From Mesorhizobium muleiense (GTDB lineage: Bacteria > Pseudomonadota > Alphaproteobacteria > Rhizobiales > Rhizobiaceae): DNA of 64,000 nt. The notes beneath the pieces were generated by a model. That model had not been told where the DNA came from. It ran no database searches and saw only the letters and a list, made by a program, of their open reading frames with translations. Where the stretch lies: assembly GCF_900099905.1 (NCBI RefSeq), contig NZ_FNEE01000013.1, forward strand, positions 1-64,000, given 5' to 3'. Positions 26,740-37,779 of the stretch are shown piece after piece. Position 1 is the first letter of the stretch; each line of letters starts with the position of its first letter. The translations under genes and the position numbers were made by a program.

Positions 26740-27582
26740 ATGGATATGATCGAACCTGGCCTGACCTTTGTGCCGCCGGCCCAACGCGTCGCCGGAACGG
26801 CGCGGCTCGGCTGTGACAGGAATGGCGGCCGCACGCGTCTTCGGCGGCTTTATCAGGATGGTTCCGCCAAGATCCGCATGCCGGCCGTCTCGGCCGATCC
26901 GCTCGAAGCCGTGCTGATCAACACCGCCGGCGGGCTGACCGGCGGCGACCGCCTCGGCTGGGAGGTCGATGTCGGCGCCGGCGCCTCCGCCAGCATAACC
27001 ACCCAGGCCTGCGAGAAGGTCTACCGCGCCGCGACCGATCGTGCCGAGGTGCGGGTGAAGCTGACCGTCGGCGCCGGCGGCCGCATCGCCTGGCTGCCGC
27101 AGGAAACCATCGTCTTCGATCGATCGGCCTTTGCCCGCCGGCTCGACCTGGAGCTTGCCGCCGGTGCCGAGGCGCTGGTGCTCGAGGCGACCGTCTTCGG
27201 CCGCCTCGCCATGGGCGAACGCGCGGCGCACGGCAATTTCCACGACCGCTGGCGGGTCAGTCAGGACGGAGCGCTGGTTCATGCCGAGGATTTCCGCATC
27301 GGGCCGGACATAGCCGCGATTCTGGGCGGTTCGGCCGTGGCCGGCGGCGCCATTGCCATGGCGACGGTGCTGATGATCTCGCCGCGGGTCGAGGCTTTGC
27401 TCGATCCGGCCCGGGACATCATCGGCGGCCAGGGCGACGCCAGCGTCTGGAGCGTGAAGAAATCTGGCAAGCTTCTTGCGAGGCTGTTTGCCGAGGACGG
27501 CTACCAGCTCCGCAAGCGGCTGGTTCCGCTCGTCGAATTGCTGAACGGACTGGCCGGTCTGCCCAAATTATGGTCACTCTGA
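26740..27582 (+). CDS. ureD: Urease accessory protein UreD
   Basis: The 280-residue cytoplasmic protein has the UreD signatures PLEAVLINTAGGLTGGDRL, ITTQACEKVYRA and LPQETIVFDRSAF. UreD binds the urease apoenzyme and with UreF and UreG delivers nickel to the active site. It opens the urease cluster and is divergent from the NodF-like gene, with about 200 bp between that probably hold both promoters. The next gene, ureA, starts 42 bp after its stop. Confidence 0.95.
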   Translation: MDMIEPGLTFVPPAQRVAGTARLGCDRNGGRTRLRRLYQDGSAKIRMPAVSADPLEAVLINTAGGLTGGDRLGWEVDVGAGASASITTQACEKVYRAATDRAEVRVKLTVGAGGRIAWLPQETIVFDRSAFARRLDLELAAGAEALVLEATVFGRLAMGERAAHGNFHDRWRVSQDGALVHAEDFRIGPDIAAILGGSAVAGGAIAMATVLMISPRVEALLDPARDIIGGQGDASVWSVKKSGKLLARLFAEDGYQLRKRLVPLVELLNGLAGLPKLWSL

Positions 27583-27624
27583 TTCCGATTATGTCATCCT
27601 GACTATGCTGTTGCGGGGAAACGC

Positions 27625-27927
27625 ATGAACCTGACGCCACGGGAAAAGGACAAGCTGCTCATTGCCATGGCGGCGATCGTGGCGCGCAAGCGGCTCGAAC
27701 GCGGCGTCAAGCTCAATCACCCGGAGGCGATCGCGCTGATCACCGACTTCGTCGTCGAGGGTGCCCGCGACGGCCGCCAGGTCGCCGAGCTGATGGAGGC
27801 CGGCGCCCACGTCGTCACCCGCGCGCAGGTGATGGAGGGCATCGCCGAGATGATTCACGACGTCCAGGTCGAGGCGACGTTTCCCGACGGCACCAAGCTG
27901 GTGACCGTGCACGAGCCGATAAGGTGA
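27625..27927 (+). CDS. ureA: Urease gamma subunit
   Basis: The 100-residue protein [20 protein letters not shown] is a standard UreA. Conserved blocks are [22 protein letters not shown] and [22 protein letters not shown]. It forms the structural urease with UreB and UreC, which splits urea into ammonia and carbamate. Start and length agree with the family. Confidence 0.97.
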   Translation: MNLTPREKDKLLIAMAAIVARKRLERGVKLNHPEAIALITDFVVEGARDGRQVAELMEAGAHVVTRAQVMEGIAEMIHDVQVEATFPDGTKLVTVHEPIR

Positions 27928-27945
27928 GGGCCGATAGGAGAAAAA

Positions 27946-28203
27946 ATGCTTGAGCTGCGCCCCAACTGCGAATGCTGCGACAAGGACCTGCCGCCTGAGG
28001 CGACGGATGCGCTGATCTGCACCTTCGAGTGCACCTTCTGCGCCGACTGCGCGGCCAATGTGCTGGGCGGCGTCTGCCCGAATTGTGGCGGCAATTTTTC
28101 AGCGCGCCCGATCCGCCCGGCAGCGATGCTGAACAAATATCCCGCCTCGACAAAGCGCGTCCTCAAGGCCGAAGGCTGCGGCCCGGCCCGCAACGCCGCG
28201 TGA
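27946..28203 (+). CDS. DUF1272 protein with Cys-rich zinc-binding motif
   Basis: The 85-residue protein has CECCDKDLPP, CTFECTFCADCA and CPNCGG, eight or more cysteines in pairs that should bind zinc in a compact ribbon. This is the DUF1272 family of unknown function, often found within urease operons. It lies 18 bp after ureA on the same strand and is likely cotranscribed. Confidence 0.88.
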   Translation: MLELRPNCECCDKDLPPEATDALICTFECTFCADCAANVLGGVCPNCGGNFSARPIRPAAMLNKYPASTKRVLKAEGCGPARNAA

Positions 28204-28234
28204 CGGCACGATCCTGACAACGGAAGGCATATCG

Positions 28235-28309
28235 ATGGTTCCGATCAAACGCACGTCCCTCTCGGCGATCCTGCTGCTCGCCGCCGGCCTCGTCTACGGC
28301 GACTTGTGA
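28235..28309 (+). other. 24-codon truncated signal-peptide ORF between DUF1272 and ureB
   Basis: GGAAGG precedes an ATG that encodes [20 protein letters not shown] and four more residues, then TGA. This is a perfect N-terminal signal peptide with nothing after it, ending nine bases before the ureB start. It looks like the stub of an exported protein gene whose body was deleted, or a small leader peptide coupling ureB translation. Confidence 0.5.
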
Positions 28310-28317
28310 GGCTGGCG

Positions 28318-28623
28318 ATGATCCCCGGCGAAATCATCACGGCAAGCGGCGAGATCGAACTCAACAAGGGCCAGCCGACAATCACCATGAAAGTGGCCAA
28401 CAGCGGCGACCGGCCGATCCAGGTCGGCAGCCACTATCATTTCTTCGAGACCAATGAGGGGCTGAAATTCGATCGTGACAAGGCGCGCGGCATGCGCCTC
28501 GACATTGCTGCCGGCACGGCGATGCGCTTCGAGCCCGGCCAGGAGCGCGACGTCACCTTGGTGCCGCTCGGCGGCAAGCGCGAGGTCTACGGGTTCCAGC
28601 AGAAGATCATGGGCGCGCTGTGA
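28318..28623 (+). CDS. ureB: Urease beta subunit
   Basis: The 101-residue protein begins [20 protein letters not shown] and contains [21 protein letters not shown] and [16 protein letters not shown], standard for UreB. The ATG at 28318 is chosen because family members start MIPGE and GAGG lies six bases upstream; an in-frame GTG at 28306 overlaps the short ORF before it. ureC does not follow directly but comes after a 1.25-kb interval holding two opposite-strand genes. Confidence 0.96.
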   Translation: MIPGEIITASGEIELNKGQPTITMKVANSGDRPIQVGSHYHFFETNEGLKFDRDKARGMRLDIAAGTAMRFEPGQERDVTLVPLGGKREVYGFQQKIMGAL

Positions 28624-28670
28624 GATCCCCTGGTCGCGTTGTGCGATCCCCTGGTCGCGTTGTGCGATCC
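28624..28670. repeat. 21-bp tandem repeat after ureB
   Basis: GATCCCCTGGTCGCGTTGTG plus C occurs twice in succession (28624-28644, 28645-28665) with a partial third unit, beginning right at the ureB stop codon. Confidence 0.85.
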
Positions 28671-28691
28671 AGAGCGTCCAGCGGTTTCGGC

Positions 28692-29186
28692 TCAGCTGGG
28701 CGGCTTGGCCGCCGCGTAGATGACGACCTTGCCAGGATCGTCGAATTCCACGGCGAGAACGTCTTCGGTCTGCACGCGTCGAGAGTCGATGGCGTTGAAC
28801 AGCAATGCGTTCGCCTCGATCTCGTCGCGGAGTTCCGCAATCTCCTCCTGATGCTGCTCGACCTTGCTTTCGATCGCCGGCGGCAACCCGCCTTCCGTGC
28901 GCGCGGCGTCGGTAAGGAACACGATATCGACCTTGTCGAGCTTGGATGTCTTGCGCACCGCGCCGATGTTTTCACGCGTCCGGTCGATCGCGGTAGTGAC
29001 TTTACCGGCCTCGACAGCGGTGTTGGTCTCTTCCTGGCCAACCTCCGAGCCGATGATCTTGTTCACGGTTTCTGGGCCTTCAAGGCCCTGCGCATTCAGC
29101 CCGGCCTGGGGAGCGCTCGCCGCAAGAAACGCAGTTGCGGCCAGCATATGCAGCCATCTGGTGTCGGGGAAGGTGGTGATCGCCAT
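28692..29186 (-). CDS. Exported hypothetical protein within the urease cluster
   Basis: The 164-residue protein starts MAITTFPDTRWLHMLAATAF and has a signal-peptide-like segment ending near APQAG. The mature part is polar with a predicted helix (PPAIESKVEQHQEEIAELRDEI) and a final EDVLAVEFDDPGKVVIYAA strand. I do not recognise a family. It is on the strand opposite to the urease genes, between ureB and ureC, together with the next exported protein. Confidence 0.65.
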   Translation of the reverse strand: MAITTFPDTRWLHMLAATAFLAASAPQAGLNAQGLEGPETVNKIIGSEVGQEETNTAVEAGKVTTAIDRTRENIGAVRKTSKLDKVDIVFLTDAARTEGGLPPAIESKVEQHQEEIAELRDEIEANALLFNAIDSRRVQTEDVLAVEFDDPGKVVIYAAAKPPS

Positions 29187-29312
29187 CGCTCGCTCTCAAA
29201 GCCTCTTTCGAGACCCGTTTCTAGGCCAAAAAGTCGAAACGTATTCCGCCCTGCGAAGGTTCCCTCCCCGATGCGGCAGGCCGACCTCGTGCCGGCCCGC
29301 CACAGCGCGTCG

Positions 29313-29696
29313 TCAGCTCGCCTTCTTGGTGATCAAGGTCAGCGAGCCGTTGGCGTCCATGCTGGCGGCGATCACTTGCGCCGAGGTGAGTCCCTTGGCT
29401 TCGAGCGCGGATTTGACTTGGGGGGTCGCGTCGATCGAGCTGCGCAATTTCTGCAGGCCGTCCTCGCCGCGCTTGGCGATCACTTCGTTGACCTTGGTCT
29501 GCGTTTCCTTGGGCAGTTCCTCGATGTCGACGACGTTGACGGTCTGGATCGCCGGGGCTTGCGGCTGAGCGCCGGGTGTCGCGGGAGCGGGCGAAGCCGG
29601 CGGCTCGGCAGGCTGCGGCGCAGGCTGTTGCTGGGCGCTGGCAGCGGTCGCGAGCAGCAGGGTGGCGGCGGCGGCGAGAGAGATCGTTTTGCGCAT
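29313..29696 (-). CDS. Exported hypothetical protein, Pro/Ala-rich
   Basis: The 127-residue protein begins MRKTISLAAAATLLLATAAS with a clear signal peptide cleaved near ASAQQ. A Pro/Ala/Gln-rich linker of about 35 residues follows, then a small domain with ELPKETQTKVNEVIAKRGED and LEAKGLTSAQVIAASMDANG. It is probably periplasmic; function unknown. It lies opposite to the urease genes, directly upstream of ureC. Confidence 0.7.
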   Translation of the reverse strand: MRKTISLAAAATLLLATAASAQQQPAPQPAEPPASPAPATPGAQPQAPAIQTVNVVDIEELPKETQTKVNEVIAKRGEDGLQKLRSSIDATPQVKSALEAKGLTSAQVIAASMDANGSLTLITKKAS

Positions 29697-29875
29697 AAAA
29701 CTTCCTTTCCATCGATTGGCAAACGGTCGTTTTGGGGTGACCTCGCCACCTCAAAGGTTAAATGGGATCGGAAGGTGTCGCCGAGCGGGTCATTGCGTGA
29801 CCATAGGATGGCGACAATGTGGAGCCGGGCTTCGACCGGCTGTATCTTTGGGCCGCATTTCGGGAGCAATTGCTG

Positions 29876-31588
<1,713 letters not shown>

Positions 31589-31693
31589 TCCCTACAAATG
31601 CCCTGTTGGCGGGGCGTCAAATTCGGTGCTCAGTTGTCCAAGCTCTGACGTGCCGTTTTGCGATTGTCTCGAAATTGCGGCATGATGGGCCTC

Positions 31694-32182
31694 ATGAACA
31701 GGATTGATCGTCTCAGGGCCCTCACTCCCTACGAAGCGGACTACGTCCAGTGGTGCGCCGAGCAAGGCGCATTGTTGCGCGAAGCTCGTTTCTCCGACCT
31801 CGATCGTGAGAATCTTGCCGAGGAGGTCGAGAGCTTGGGGAGACGTGACAAACGAGAAATTCGCAGTCGGATGGAGGTGCTGCTTGCACATCTCCTGAAA
31901 TGGGAATTCCAACCCGGCCATCGAAGTCATAGTTGGCAGTCGTCAATTTCCGAACAGCGCATCTGGATCGGAAACATCATCAAGGACAGCCCGAGTCTTC
32001 GCCGATATCCCGCTCAGATTTTCGACGAGGCATATAAAGACGCTTTGCTTGTCGCGGTCAGGGAAACGGGTCTCAGGAAATCTCACTTTCCAGGCGAACC
32101 TCCATTCACATGCAAGCAGGCGCTCGATGAACGATTTTGGCCGGGCAATCCACTCTCGATGGGCGATTTCCTGCGGGATTAG
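31694..32182 (+). CDS. DUF29-family protein
   Basis: The 162-residue protein (from MNRIDRLRALTPYEADYVQW) is a typical DUF29 member: FSDLDRENLAEEVESLGRRDKREIRSR, a helical bundle with LLAHLLKWEFQPGHRSHSW, and YPAQIFDEAYKDALLVAVRETG near the end. Function of the family is unknown; members are scattered in cyanobacteria and rhizobia and often mobile. Two ATG codons just upstream are alternatives. It separates ureC from ureE and its lower GC suggests insertion into the urease operon. Confidence 0.8.
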   Translation: MNRIDRLRALTPYEADYVQWCAEQGALLREARFSDLDRENLAEEVESLGRRDKREIRSRMEVLLAHLLKWEFQPGHRSHSWQSSISEQRIWIGNIIKDSPSLRRYPAQIFDEAYKDALLVAVRETGLRKSHFPGEPPFTCKQALDERFWPGNPLSMGDFLRD

Positions 32183-32283
32183 CTGGCTTCTTCGGCGACC
32201 GTCGCTTTCACATCGCCTTTGTCGCCGCCGCCCTGGTCTACCAGATATCGTTCATCCTGCGGCTCTTCGACACGATCGTTTGA
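32176..32283 (+). pseudogene. Possible C-terminal remnant of a membrane protein
   Basis: Overlapping the DUF29 stop, another frame reads GLAGFFGDRRFHIAFVAAAL and continues as a hydrophobic helix to FILRLFDTIV and a TGA at 32281. It has no start. It resembles the end of an integral membrane protein gene that was displaced when the DUF29 gene arrived, but may be coincidence. Confidence 0.25.
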
Positions 32284-32339
32284 GCACCATTGGGGCGGCG
32301 CACGCGATAGGCTACGCTTTTTGGGAGAGGAAGTTTTAC

Positions 32340-32909
32340 ATGAAGCTCGACATCCGCACCGATTTCACCAAATTCCCGCGTGCCGTCTCGGTTCTGAGCG
32401 CCGGCGAGGCAGGAGCGGTCGCGCCCTACGATCGTGCGGTGCTTGCCCATGACGAGCGGCATCTGCGCCGCCGCGCCATAGAAACGGCCCGTAGCGATAG
32501 AGTGCTGGTCGACCTGCCCGAATCGGTGGCCTTGAACGATGGCGACCGCCTGGTGCTGGAGGATGGCCGTCATATCGAGATCGTCGCGGCCGAGGAACCG
32601 CTCTACGATATCCGTGCCAGCGGCCCTGTCCATCTGGCCGAGCTTGCCTGGCATATCGGCAACCGCCATCTTGCCGCCGCCATCGAGGCTAACCGCATCC
32701 TCATCCTGCGCGATCACGTTATCAAGGCGATGCTGGAAGGGCTGGGCGCCACGATGAGCGACGTTTCAGAGCCGTTCAAGCCGCTGCGCGGCGCCTATTC
32801 CGGGCACAGTCACGGTCATGCCCATGCCGAGGCGCATGCGCACAGCGGGTCGCATTCCCATGCCCATAGCGAATCGCATACCCACAGCCATTCGCACGAC
32901 CATGACTGA
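32340..32909 (+). CDS. ureE: Urease accessory nickel metallochaperone UreE
   Basis: The 189-residue protein has the UreE N-terminal domain ([20 protein letters not shown]), the metal-binding domain with [15 protein letters not shown] and [16 protein letters not shown], and a long His-rich tail of about 35 residues made of [20 protein letters not shown] repeats. The tail stores nickel in other species. It dimerises and hands nickel to UreG. The ATG at 32340 gives the family start. The stop overlaps the ureF start by eight bases. Confidence 0.95.
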   Translation: MKLDIRTDFTKFPRAVSVLSAGEAGAVAPYDRAVLAHDERHLRRRAIETARSDRVLVDLPESVALNDGDRLVLEDGRHIEIVAAEEPLYDIRASGPVHLAELAWHIGNRHLAAAIEANRILILRDHVIKAMLEGLGATMSDVSEPFKPLRGAYSGHSHGHAHAEAHAHSGSHSHAHSESHTHSHSHDHD

Positions 32910-33573
32910 CCAGCCTTCCAACGTCGCTTTGTTGCGTCTGATGGCGTGGCTGTCGCCTGCCTTCCCGGTCGGCGGTTTTTCCTACAGCCATGGTCTCGAA
33001 CAAGCCGTGCATGCCGGCCTGGTCGCCGACAGCAAAGACCTCGCCGCATGGCTGGAGACGCTGGTCGAGATGGGCTCGGGCTGGAACGATGCCGTGCTGT
33101 TTGCCGAAAGCTGGCGGCGCGCCCGCCAAGCCGGCGATCTCGCCGAAATCGCAGCCCTCGCCGAGGCCTTGGCCGGCTCGCGCGAGCGCCACAGCGAGAC
33201 CATGCTGCAGGGCGCCGCCTTCCTGAAGGCGGCATCGGCCTGGCCGTGTCAGGTGCTCGACCGTCTGCCGGCCGAGTGCGCCTATTGCGTCGCCGTCGGT
33301 GCAACTGCCGGTGGCAATGCCATTGCCCTGCACGACGCACTGTCGGCCTTCCTGCACAGCTTCTTTTCCAACCTCGTCCAGGCCGCGATCCGGCTCGGCG
33401 TCGTCGGCCAGACCGGCGCCACGGCGCTGCTCGCCGGCTTCGAGCCGCTGGCCTTGGAAACTGCCGCTCGCGCCGCCGGCTCGACGCTGAATGATCTCGG
33501 CGGCTGCGCGTTTGTCTCGGATGTCATGGCGATGAAGCACGAAACGCAATATTCGCGGCTTTTCCGCTCATGA
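32902..33573 (+). CDS. ureF: Urease accessory protein UreF
   Basis: The 223-residue protein contains [24 protein letters not shown], the diagnostic UreF start, then [25 protein letters not shown] and [20 protein letters not shown] at the C-terminus. UreF acts with UreD and UreG in nickel insertion. The ATG at 32902 lies inside the His-tail coding end of ureE. Its stop overlaps the next gene (ATGATCG). Confidence 0.95.
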   Translation: MTDQPSNVALLRLMAWLSPAFPVGGFSYSHGLEQAVHAGLVADSKDLAAWLETLVEMGSGWNDAVLFAESWRRARQAGDLAEIAALAEALAGSRERHSETMLQGAAFLKAASAWPCQVLDRLPAECAYCVAVGATAGGNAIALHDALSAFLHSFFSNLVQAAIRLGVVGQTGATALLAGFEPLALETAARAAGSTLNDLGGCAFVSDVMAMKHETQYSRLFRS

Positions 33574-34006
33574 TCGTCCTCGCCTTCGCGCTCTCGTTCG
33601 TCCTGCTGCTGATCACCACCCTGCATGTCTATTGGGGCATCGGCGGGATCTGGCCGGGCAGCGACGCTGGCTCCTGCGCCCGCGCGGTGGTCGGCTTTCG
33701 CGGCGTCGACGAAATGCCGGCGCCCTTCGCCAGCTTCGCCGTCGCCGCCTGTCTCGGCCTGGCGACACTGTGGCCGCTGGCGCTCGAAGGCGTGTTTGCC
33801 ACGCCCTTTCCCAAGGCCGGGCTTGCCGCGACAGCGCTGCTCATCGCGCTGGTCTTCCTGGGGCGCGGCATTGCCGGCTTCACGCCGTGGTGGCGCCGGC
33901 TGGCGCCCGAACAGCCTTTCGCGCGGCTCGATGTCAGCTATTATTCGCCGCTCTGCCTGGTTGTAGGGCTCGGCTTTGCAGTGCTAGCCATCACGGAGTT
34001 CGTCGC

Positions 34007-34010
<4 letters not shown>
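33570..34010 (+). CDS. DUF3995 integral membrane protein
   Basis: The 146-residue protein has four hydrophobic segments (starting [20 protein letters not shown]), the [11 protein letters not shown] motif and [20 protein letters not shown] at the end, which define DUF3995. Function unknown. It overlaps both ureF and ureG by four bases, so it is embedded in the urease operon and translated with it; a role in nickel, urea or ammonium handling is possible but unproven. Confidence 0.85.
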
Positions 34011-34648
<638 letters not shown>

Positions 34649-34734
34649 GCCGAAGCCCTCGCCTGCACCAAACGAAACCGGTTGCGCGCATCTGCGGCGC
34701 GCGGCATCCTTGCTTCTTTCACGGAGGTCTTTCG

Positions 34735-35502
34735 ATGAGCATCGCCCGCCTGCAGAAGGAAATGCTGACCAACCTGCCCTTCTACGAGGAGCGCGTCGAT
34801 CTGGCTTGCGCCTTCCGCTGGACGGCGCGGCTCAACATGCATGAAGCGGTGGCCAATCATTTCTCGCTGGCGGTCAACGATGACGGCTCGCAATTCCTGA
34901 TGAATCCCAACCAGGTGCATTTCTCGCGCATCAAGGCGAGCGACCTGCTGCTGATCGACGCCAACGATCCCGATACGCTCTCCGGCCCGGATGCGCCCGA
35001 CCCGACGGCATGGGGGCTGCACGGCGCCATCCATCGCAATGTCCGTCATGCGCGCTGCGTCATGCATGTGCACTCGATCCACGCCACGGTGCTCGCTTCG
35101 CTGGCCGACTCGACGTTGCCGCCGATCGATCAGAACGCGGCGATCTTCTTCAACCGCCACGTCGTCGACGGCCATTATGGTGGGCTCGCCTTCGAGGAAG
35201 AGGGCGAACGCTGCTCGCAGCTGCTCACCGATCCGAAGGTCAAGGTGATGGTCATGGGCAACCATGGCGTGCTGGTCATCGGCGATACCGTCGCCGACAC
35301 CTTCAACCGCATGTTCTATTTCGAACGCGCCGCCGAGACCTACATCAAGGCGCTGTGGACCGGCCGTCCGCTGCGGATCCTGTCGGACGAAATCGCCGAG
35401 AAGGCAGCAGCGGAGCAGGAAGATTATCCCGGTCAGGCCGAACGGCACCTGTCCGAATTGAAGGCGATCCTCGACGAGCAGGAGCCGGTCTACCGGAACT
35501 GA
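34735..35502 (+). CDS. Class II aldolase/adducin-family protein
   Basis: The 255-residue protein starts MSIARLQKEMLTNLPFYEER after an ACGGAGGTC ribosome site. It has RLNMHEAVANHFSLAV, the metal site MHVHSIHATVLASL, and GNHGVLVIGDTVADTFNRMFYFERAAETY. These are the zinc-binding His and helix motifs of fuculose-phosphate aldolase and adducin relatives. The substrate is not evident; it may act on a sugar or be a decarboxylase-like relative. It ends near a strong hairpin shared with the convergent HAD gene. Confidence 0.85.
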   Translation: MSIARLQKEMLTNLPFYEERVDLACAFRWTARLNMHEAVANHFSLAVNDDGSQFLMNPNQVHFSRIKASDLLLIDANDPDTLSGPDAPDPTAWGLHGAIHRNVRHARCVMHVHSIHATVLASLADSTLPPIDQNAAIFFNRHVVDGHYGGLAFEEEGERCSQLLTDPKVKVMVMGNHGVLVIGDTVADTFNRMFYFERAAETYIKALWTGRPLRILSDEIAEKAAAEQEDYPGQAERHLSELKAILDEQEPVYRN

Positions 35503-35507
35503 TGCCT

Positions 35508-35537
35508 CCTTCTCCCCGTCACTATACGGGGAGAAGG
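35508..35537. terminator. Hairpin between convergent genes
   Basis: CCTTCTCCCCGT and ACGGGGAGAAGG form a perfect 12-bp stem with a six-base loop between the stops of the aldolase and HAD genes. It lacks a clear U tract on either strand, so it may be a bidirectional 3' end structure or a minimal form of the CCTTCTCCCC repeat family. Confidence 0.5.
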
Positions 35538-35543
35538 ACCCTC

Positions 35544-36176
35544 TTAAAGCCCGAGTTCTGTCCGCAATTCGTCGGCGCTGTTGATGACGATCGCGCCGGG
35601 CGGCCCTGCCATGGGCGCTTCCGGCCAGAAGATCGTCCTCATCCCCGCCGCCAGCCCTGCCGTGGCGCCGGTCACGCTGTCCTCGACGGCCATGGCATCA
35701 GCTGGACCGACACCGGCCAGCCATGCGGCGCGCAGAAACGGTTCGGCGTGCGGCTTGCCTTCGCGCACGTCGTTGCGGCTGATCGTCTTCATGCCGGGAT
35801 AGAAAAGACCGACCATGCGCAGATTGGCGTCGACGACCAGCCGGTCGGAATTGGACACCACCGCTTGCGCCACGCCAAGCGCGCGCAGCTCGTTGTAGAT
35901 CTCGATGGCGCCGGGGCGCGGCTTCAGCGTCTCGGCCATCGGCAGATAGTGGTCGTATTTGCGCACGATCCAGTCGTCGAAGGCCAGGCCGAGGCCGAAC
36001 TCGTCGCGCAGCATCTCGTAGACCGGCCATGCGGCGATGCCGAGCACGCGCTCATGCAGGTTGGCCGGCGCCGCGATGCCGACGCTGTGCAGCGCCGCTA
36101 TCAGCGCCGCCTCGTGCAACGGCTCGCTGTCGACCAGCGTGCCGTCCATGTCCCAGAAAACCGCTTTCGGCGTCAT
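35544..36176 (-). CDS. HAD-family phosphatase/phosphoglucomutase-like
   Basis: The 210-residue protein has HAD motif I DMDGTLVDSEP, motif II VVSNSDR, motif III lysine in REGKPHAEPF and motif IV AVEDSVTGATAGLAAGM. This is the beta-phosphoglucomutase/small-phosphatase branch. The ATG at 36176 follows AAGGAG. It is divergent from the SorC-type regulator gene and may belong to the same polyol pathway, where a second HAD gene (46999) is also found. Confidence 0.85.
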   Translation of the reverse strand: MTPKAVFWDMDGTLVDSEPLHEAALIAALHSVGIAAPANLHERVLGIAAWPVYEMLRDEFGLGLAFDDWIVRKYDHYLPMAETLKPRPGAIEIYNELRALGVAQAVVSNSDRLVVDANLRMVGLFYPGMKTISRNDVREGKPHAEPFLRAAWLAGVGPADAMAVEDSVTGATAGLAAGMRTIFWPEAPMAGPPGAIVINSADELRTELGL

Positions 36177-36304
36177 GCGAGGCTCCTTTGTCCGAAATCC
36201 CTTAAAGGGTTTGCCTCGCGAGATAAACTGCCGCGCCTGGCTGCATCGACGTTGCGGGCTATAATCATTCACTCGGAACACTGCAGGCACCCCGGGAGCT
36301 TACC

Positions 36305-36337
36305 TAAGCAATTGCCCTGTCTGCAGGCAATTGCTTA
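36305..36337. promoter_or_regulatory. Operator of the SorC-type regulator (12-bp inverted repeat)
   Basis: TAAGCAATTGCC at 36305-36316 and GGCAATTGCTTA at 36326-36337 are perfect inverted copies separated by nine bases. They lie in the divergent region between the HAD gene and the SorC-type regulator. The AATTGCT core recurs before smoE at 38822-38854. Confidence 0.65.
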
Positions 36338-36401
36338 CAGACGCATTCCCCGGTAAAACCAAGGCGCTCCCACTCGGTGCTGGGGGCAGGGAGGCAGCAA
36401 G

Positions 36402-37358
36402 TTGAATTCCCGGCAGGACAGCGGCAGCAACAGGCTGGACGACGCGGCGCGCGCCGGCTGGCTCTATTATGTCGCCGGCAACACGCAGGACCAGATCGCC
36501 TCGACGCTCGGCATCTCACGGCAGACGGCGCAGCGGCTGGTGTCGCTGGCGGTCTCGGAAGGGCTGATCAAGGTGCGTGTCGACCACCCGATCGCCAATT
36601 GCCTCGACCTCGCGGCCCGACTGAAATCGCGCTTCGCGCTCGATCTGGTCGAGGTGGTGCCGAGCGATCCCGCTTCCTCCTCCACCATCGGCGTCGCCGT
36701 GGCGGCGGCCGCCGAGATCGAGAAACGGCTGCGCTCGCCGACGCCGATCGTCATGGCGATCGGCACCGGCCGCACGCTGAAGGCGGCAATCGAGCAGCTG
36801 CCGCCGATGGAATGCCCGCAGCACAAGGTGGTGTCGCTGACCGGCAACATCTCGCCCGACGGTTCGGCCGCCTTCTACAACGTCATCTTCACCATGGCCG
36901 ACAGGGTCAAGGCTCGCTCCTTCCCGATGCCGCTGCCGGTCATCGCCTCCTCGCCACAGGAGCGCGAGATGCTGCTCAGCCAGCCGATGATCCAACCGAC
37001 GCTGGCGCTTGCCGCGGAAGCCGACGTCACCTTCGTCGGCATCGGCGATCTCGGCCCCAAGGCGCCGCTTTACGAGGACGGCTTCATTTCGGAGAGTGAA
37101 TTGAAAGCGCTGCAAAAGGCCGGCGGCGTCGCCGAGATCGTCGGCTGGGTGTTCGATCGCGAAGGCCGGATGATCGAGGGCATCACCAATGACAGGGTAT
37201 CGTCGGCATCGTTGCCGTCGCGCGAAAAATCACTGGTGATCGCGCTCGCCATGGGCGAGCGGAAGCTGCCGGGCATCCTTGCGGCTGTGAACCGGCGGCT
37301 GGTCAACGGCCTCATCACCGACGAGCGGACCGCCGCCGCCTTGCTGGGCGCCAGCTGA
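36402..37358 (+). CDS. SorC/DeoR-type sugar-binding transcriptional regulator of the polyol operon
   Basis: The 318-residue protein has an N-terminal helix-turn-helix (YYVAGNTQDQIASTLGISRQTAQRLVSLA) and a C-terminal sugar-phosphate-binding domain with VVSLTGNISPDGSAAFYNV, DVTFVGIGDL and PGILAAVNRRLVNGLITDE, as in SorC and SmoC. The TTG at 36402 is preceded by GGGAGG at good spacing. It probably controls the downstream smo operon: operator-like sequences with an AATTGCT core lie before both its own gene and smoE. The inducer would be a polyol or its phosphate. Confidence 0.85.
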   Translation: MNSRQDSGSNRLDDAARAGWLYYVAGNTQDQIASTLGISRQTAQRLVSLAVSEGLIKVRVDHPIANCLDLAARLKSRFALDLVEVVPSDPASSSTIGVAVAAAAEIEKRLRSPTPIVMAIGTGRTLKAAIEQLPPMECPQHKVVSLTGNISPDGSAAFYNVIFTMADRVKARSFPMPLPVIASSPQEREMLLSQPMIQPTLALAAEADVTFVGIGDLGPKAPLYEDGFISESELKALQKAGGVAEIVGWVFDREGRMIEGITNDRVSSASLPSREKSLVIALAMGERKLPGILAAVNRRLVNGLITDERTAAALLGAS

Positions 37359-37379
37359 TTTGCGATAAATGCAGCAAGG

Positions 37380-37565
37380 CTATTTGCGCCGGCCGTAAGG
37401 ATCGTTGCCGTCGAGAAAACCCATGTCGCGCTGCAGATGCGGCGGCAATTCCCTGATGTCGAGATAAGCCCGTTTCCTGGCTCCGTGCCGCGCCAATCCC
37501 CGCGCCAGTCGCAAAAACCAGCCTTGGCCCGGCGTCAGAAATAGCTTTTCCTGTACAATGGTCAT
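37380..37565 (-). CDS. DUF1127 small protein (YjiS-like)
   Basis: The 61-residue basic protein ends ELPPHLQRDMGFLDGNDPYG, the DUF1127 motif. Such proteins are abundant in alphaproteobacteria, where some bind RNA or DNA and affect phosphate, carbon or stress responses. It is divergent from a LysR regulator, a pairing often seen in rhizobia, with repeats between them. Confidence 0.85.
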   Translation of the reverse strand: MTIVQEKLFLTPGQGWFLRLARGLARHGARKRAYLDIRELPPHLQRDMGFLDGNDPYGRRK

Positions 37566-37589
37566 GATCGTCAGCCTTTGTTATGTCTG

Positions 37590-37694
37590 GCGCATGACCC
37601 CGAAAATCGATATCGATTTTTGGAAAGGATCATGCGCAAAATCAAAATGGCTACAGCGTTCTTTGCGCGTCCAAAAGGACGCGCGGCGCTGTAG
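37590..37694. repeat. Composite palindromic repeat, family D, copy 2
   Basis: 37590-37637 is the second copy of the 48-bp GCGCATGA...GATCATGCGC palindrome seen at 11083-11130, here with a central CGATATCG. It is followed by CTACAGCG (37651) and CGCTGTAG (37687) flanking GCGCGTCCAAAAGGACGCGC, a second palindrome that commonly accompanies it in Rhizobiales. The element lies in the divergent DUF1127/LysR promoter region. Confidence 0.8.
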
Positions 37695-37779
37695 ACGAGA
37701 GTGATCGTCGACCTCAAATATCGGCCGGATCGGCCCTTGCTGCCAATCAAACGTCAATCACGGCCCATAAGGAGGACTT

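Noticed and set aside
32816-32899. Short tandem CAT/GCAC repeats that could be read as a repeat array.
   Set aside because: They are codons of the His-rich tail of UreE.
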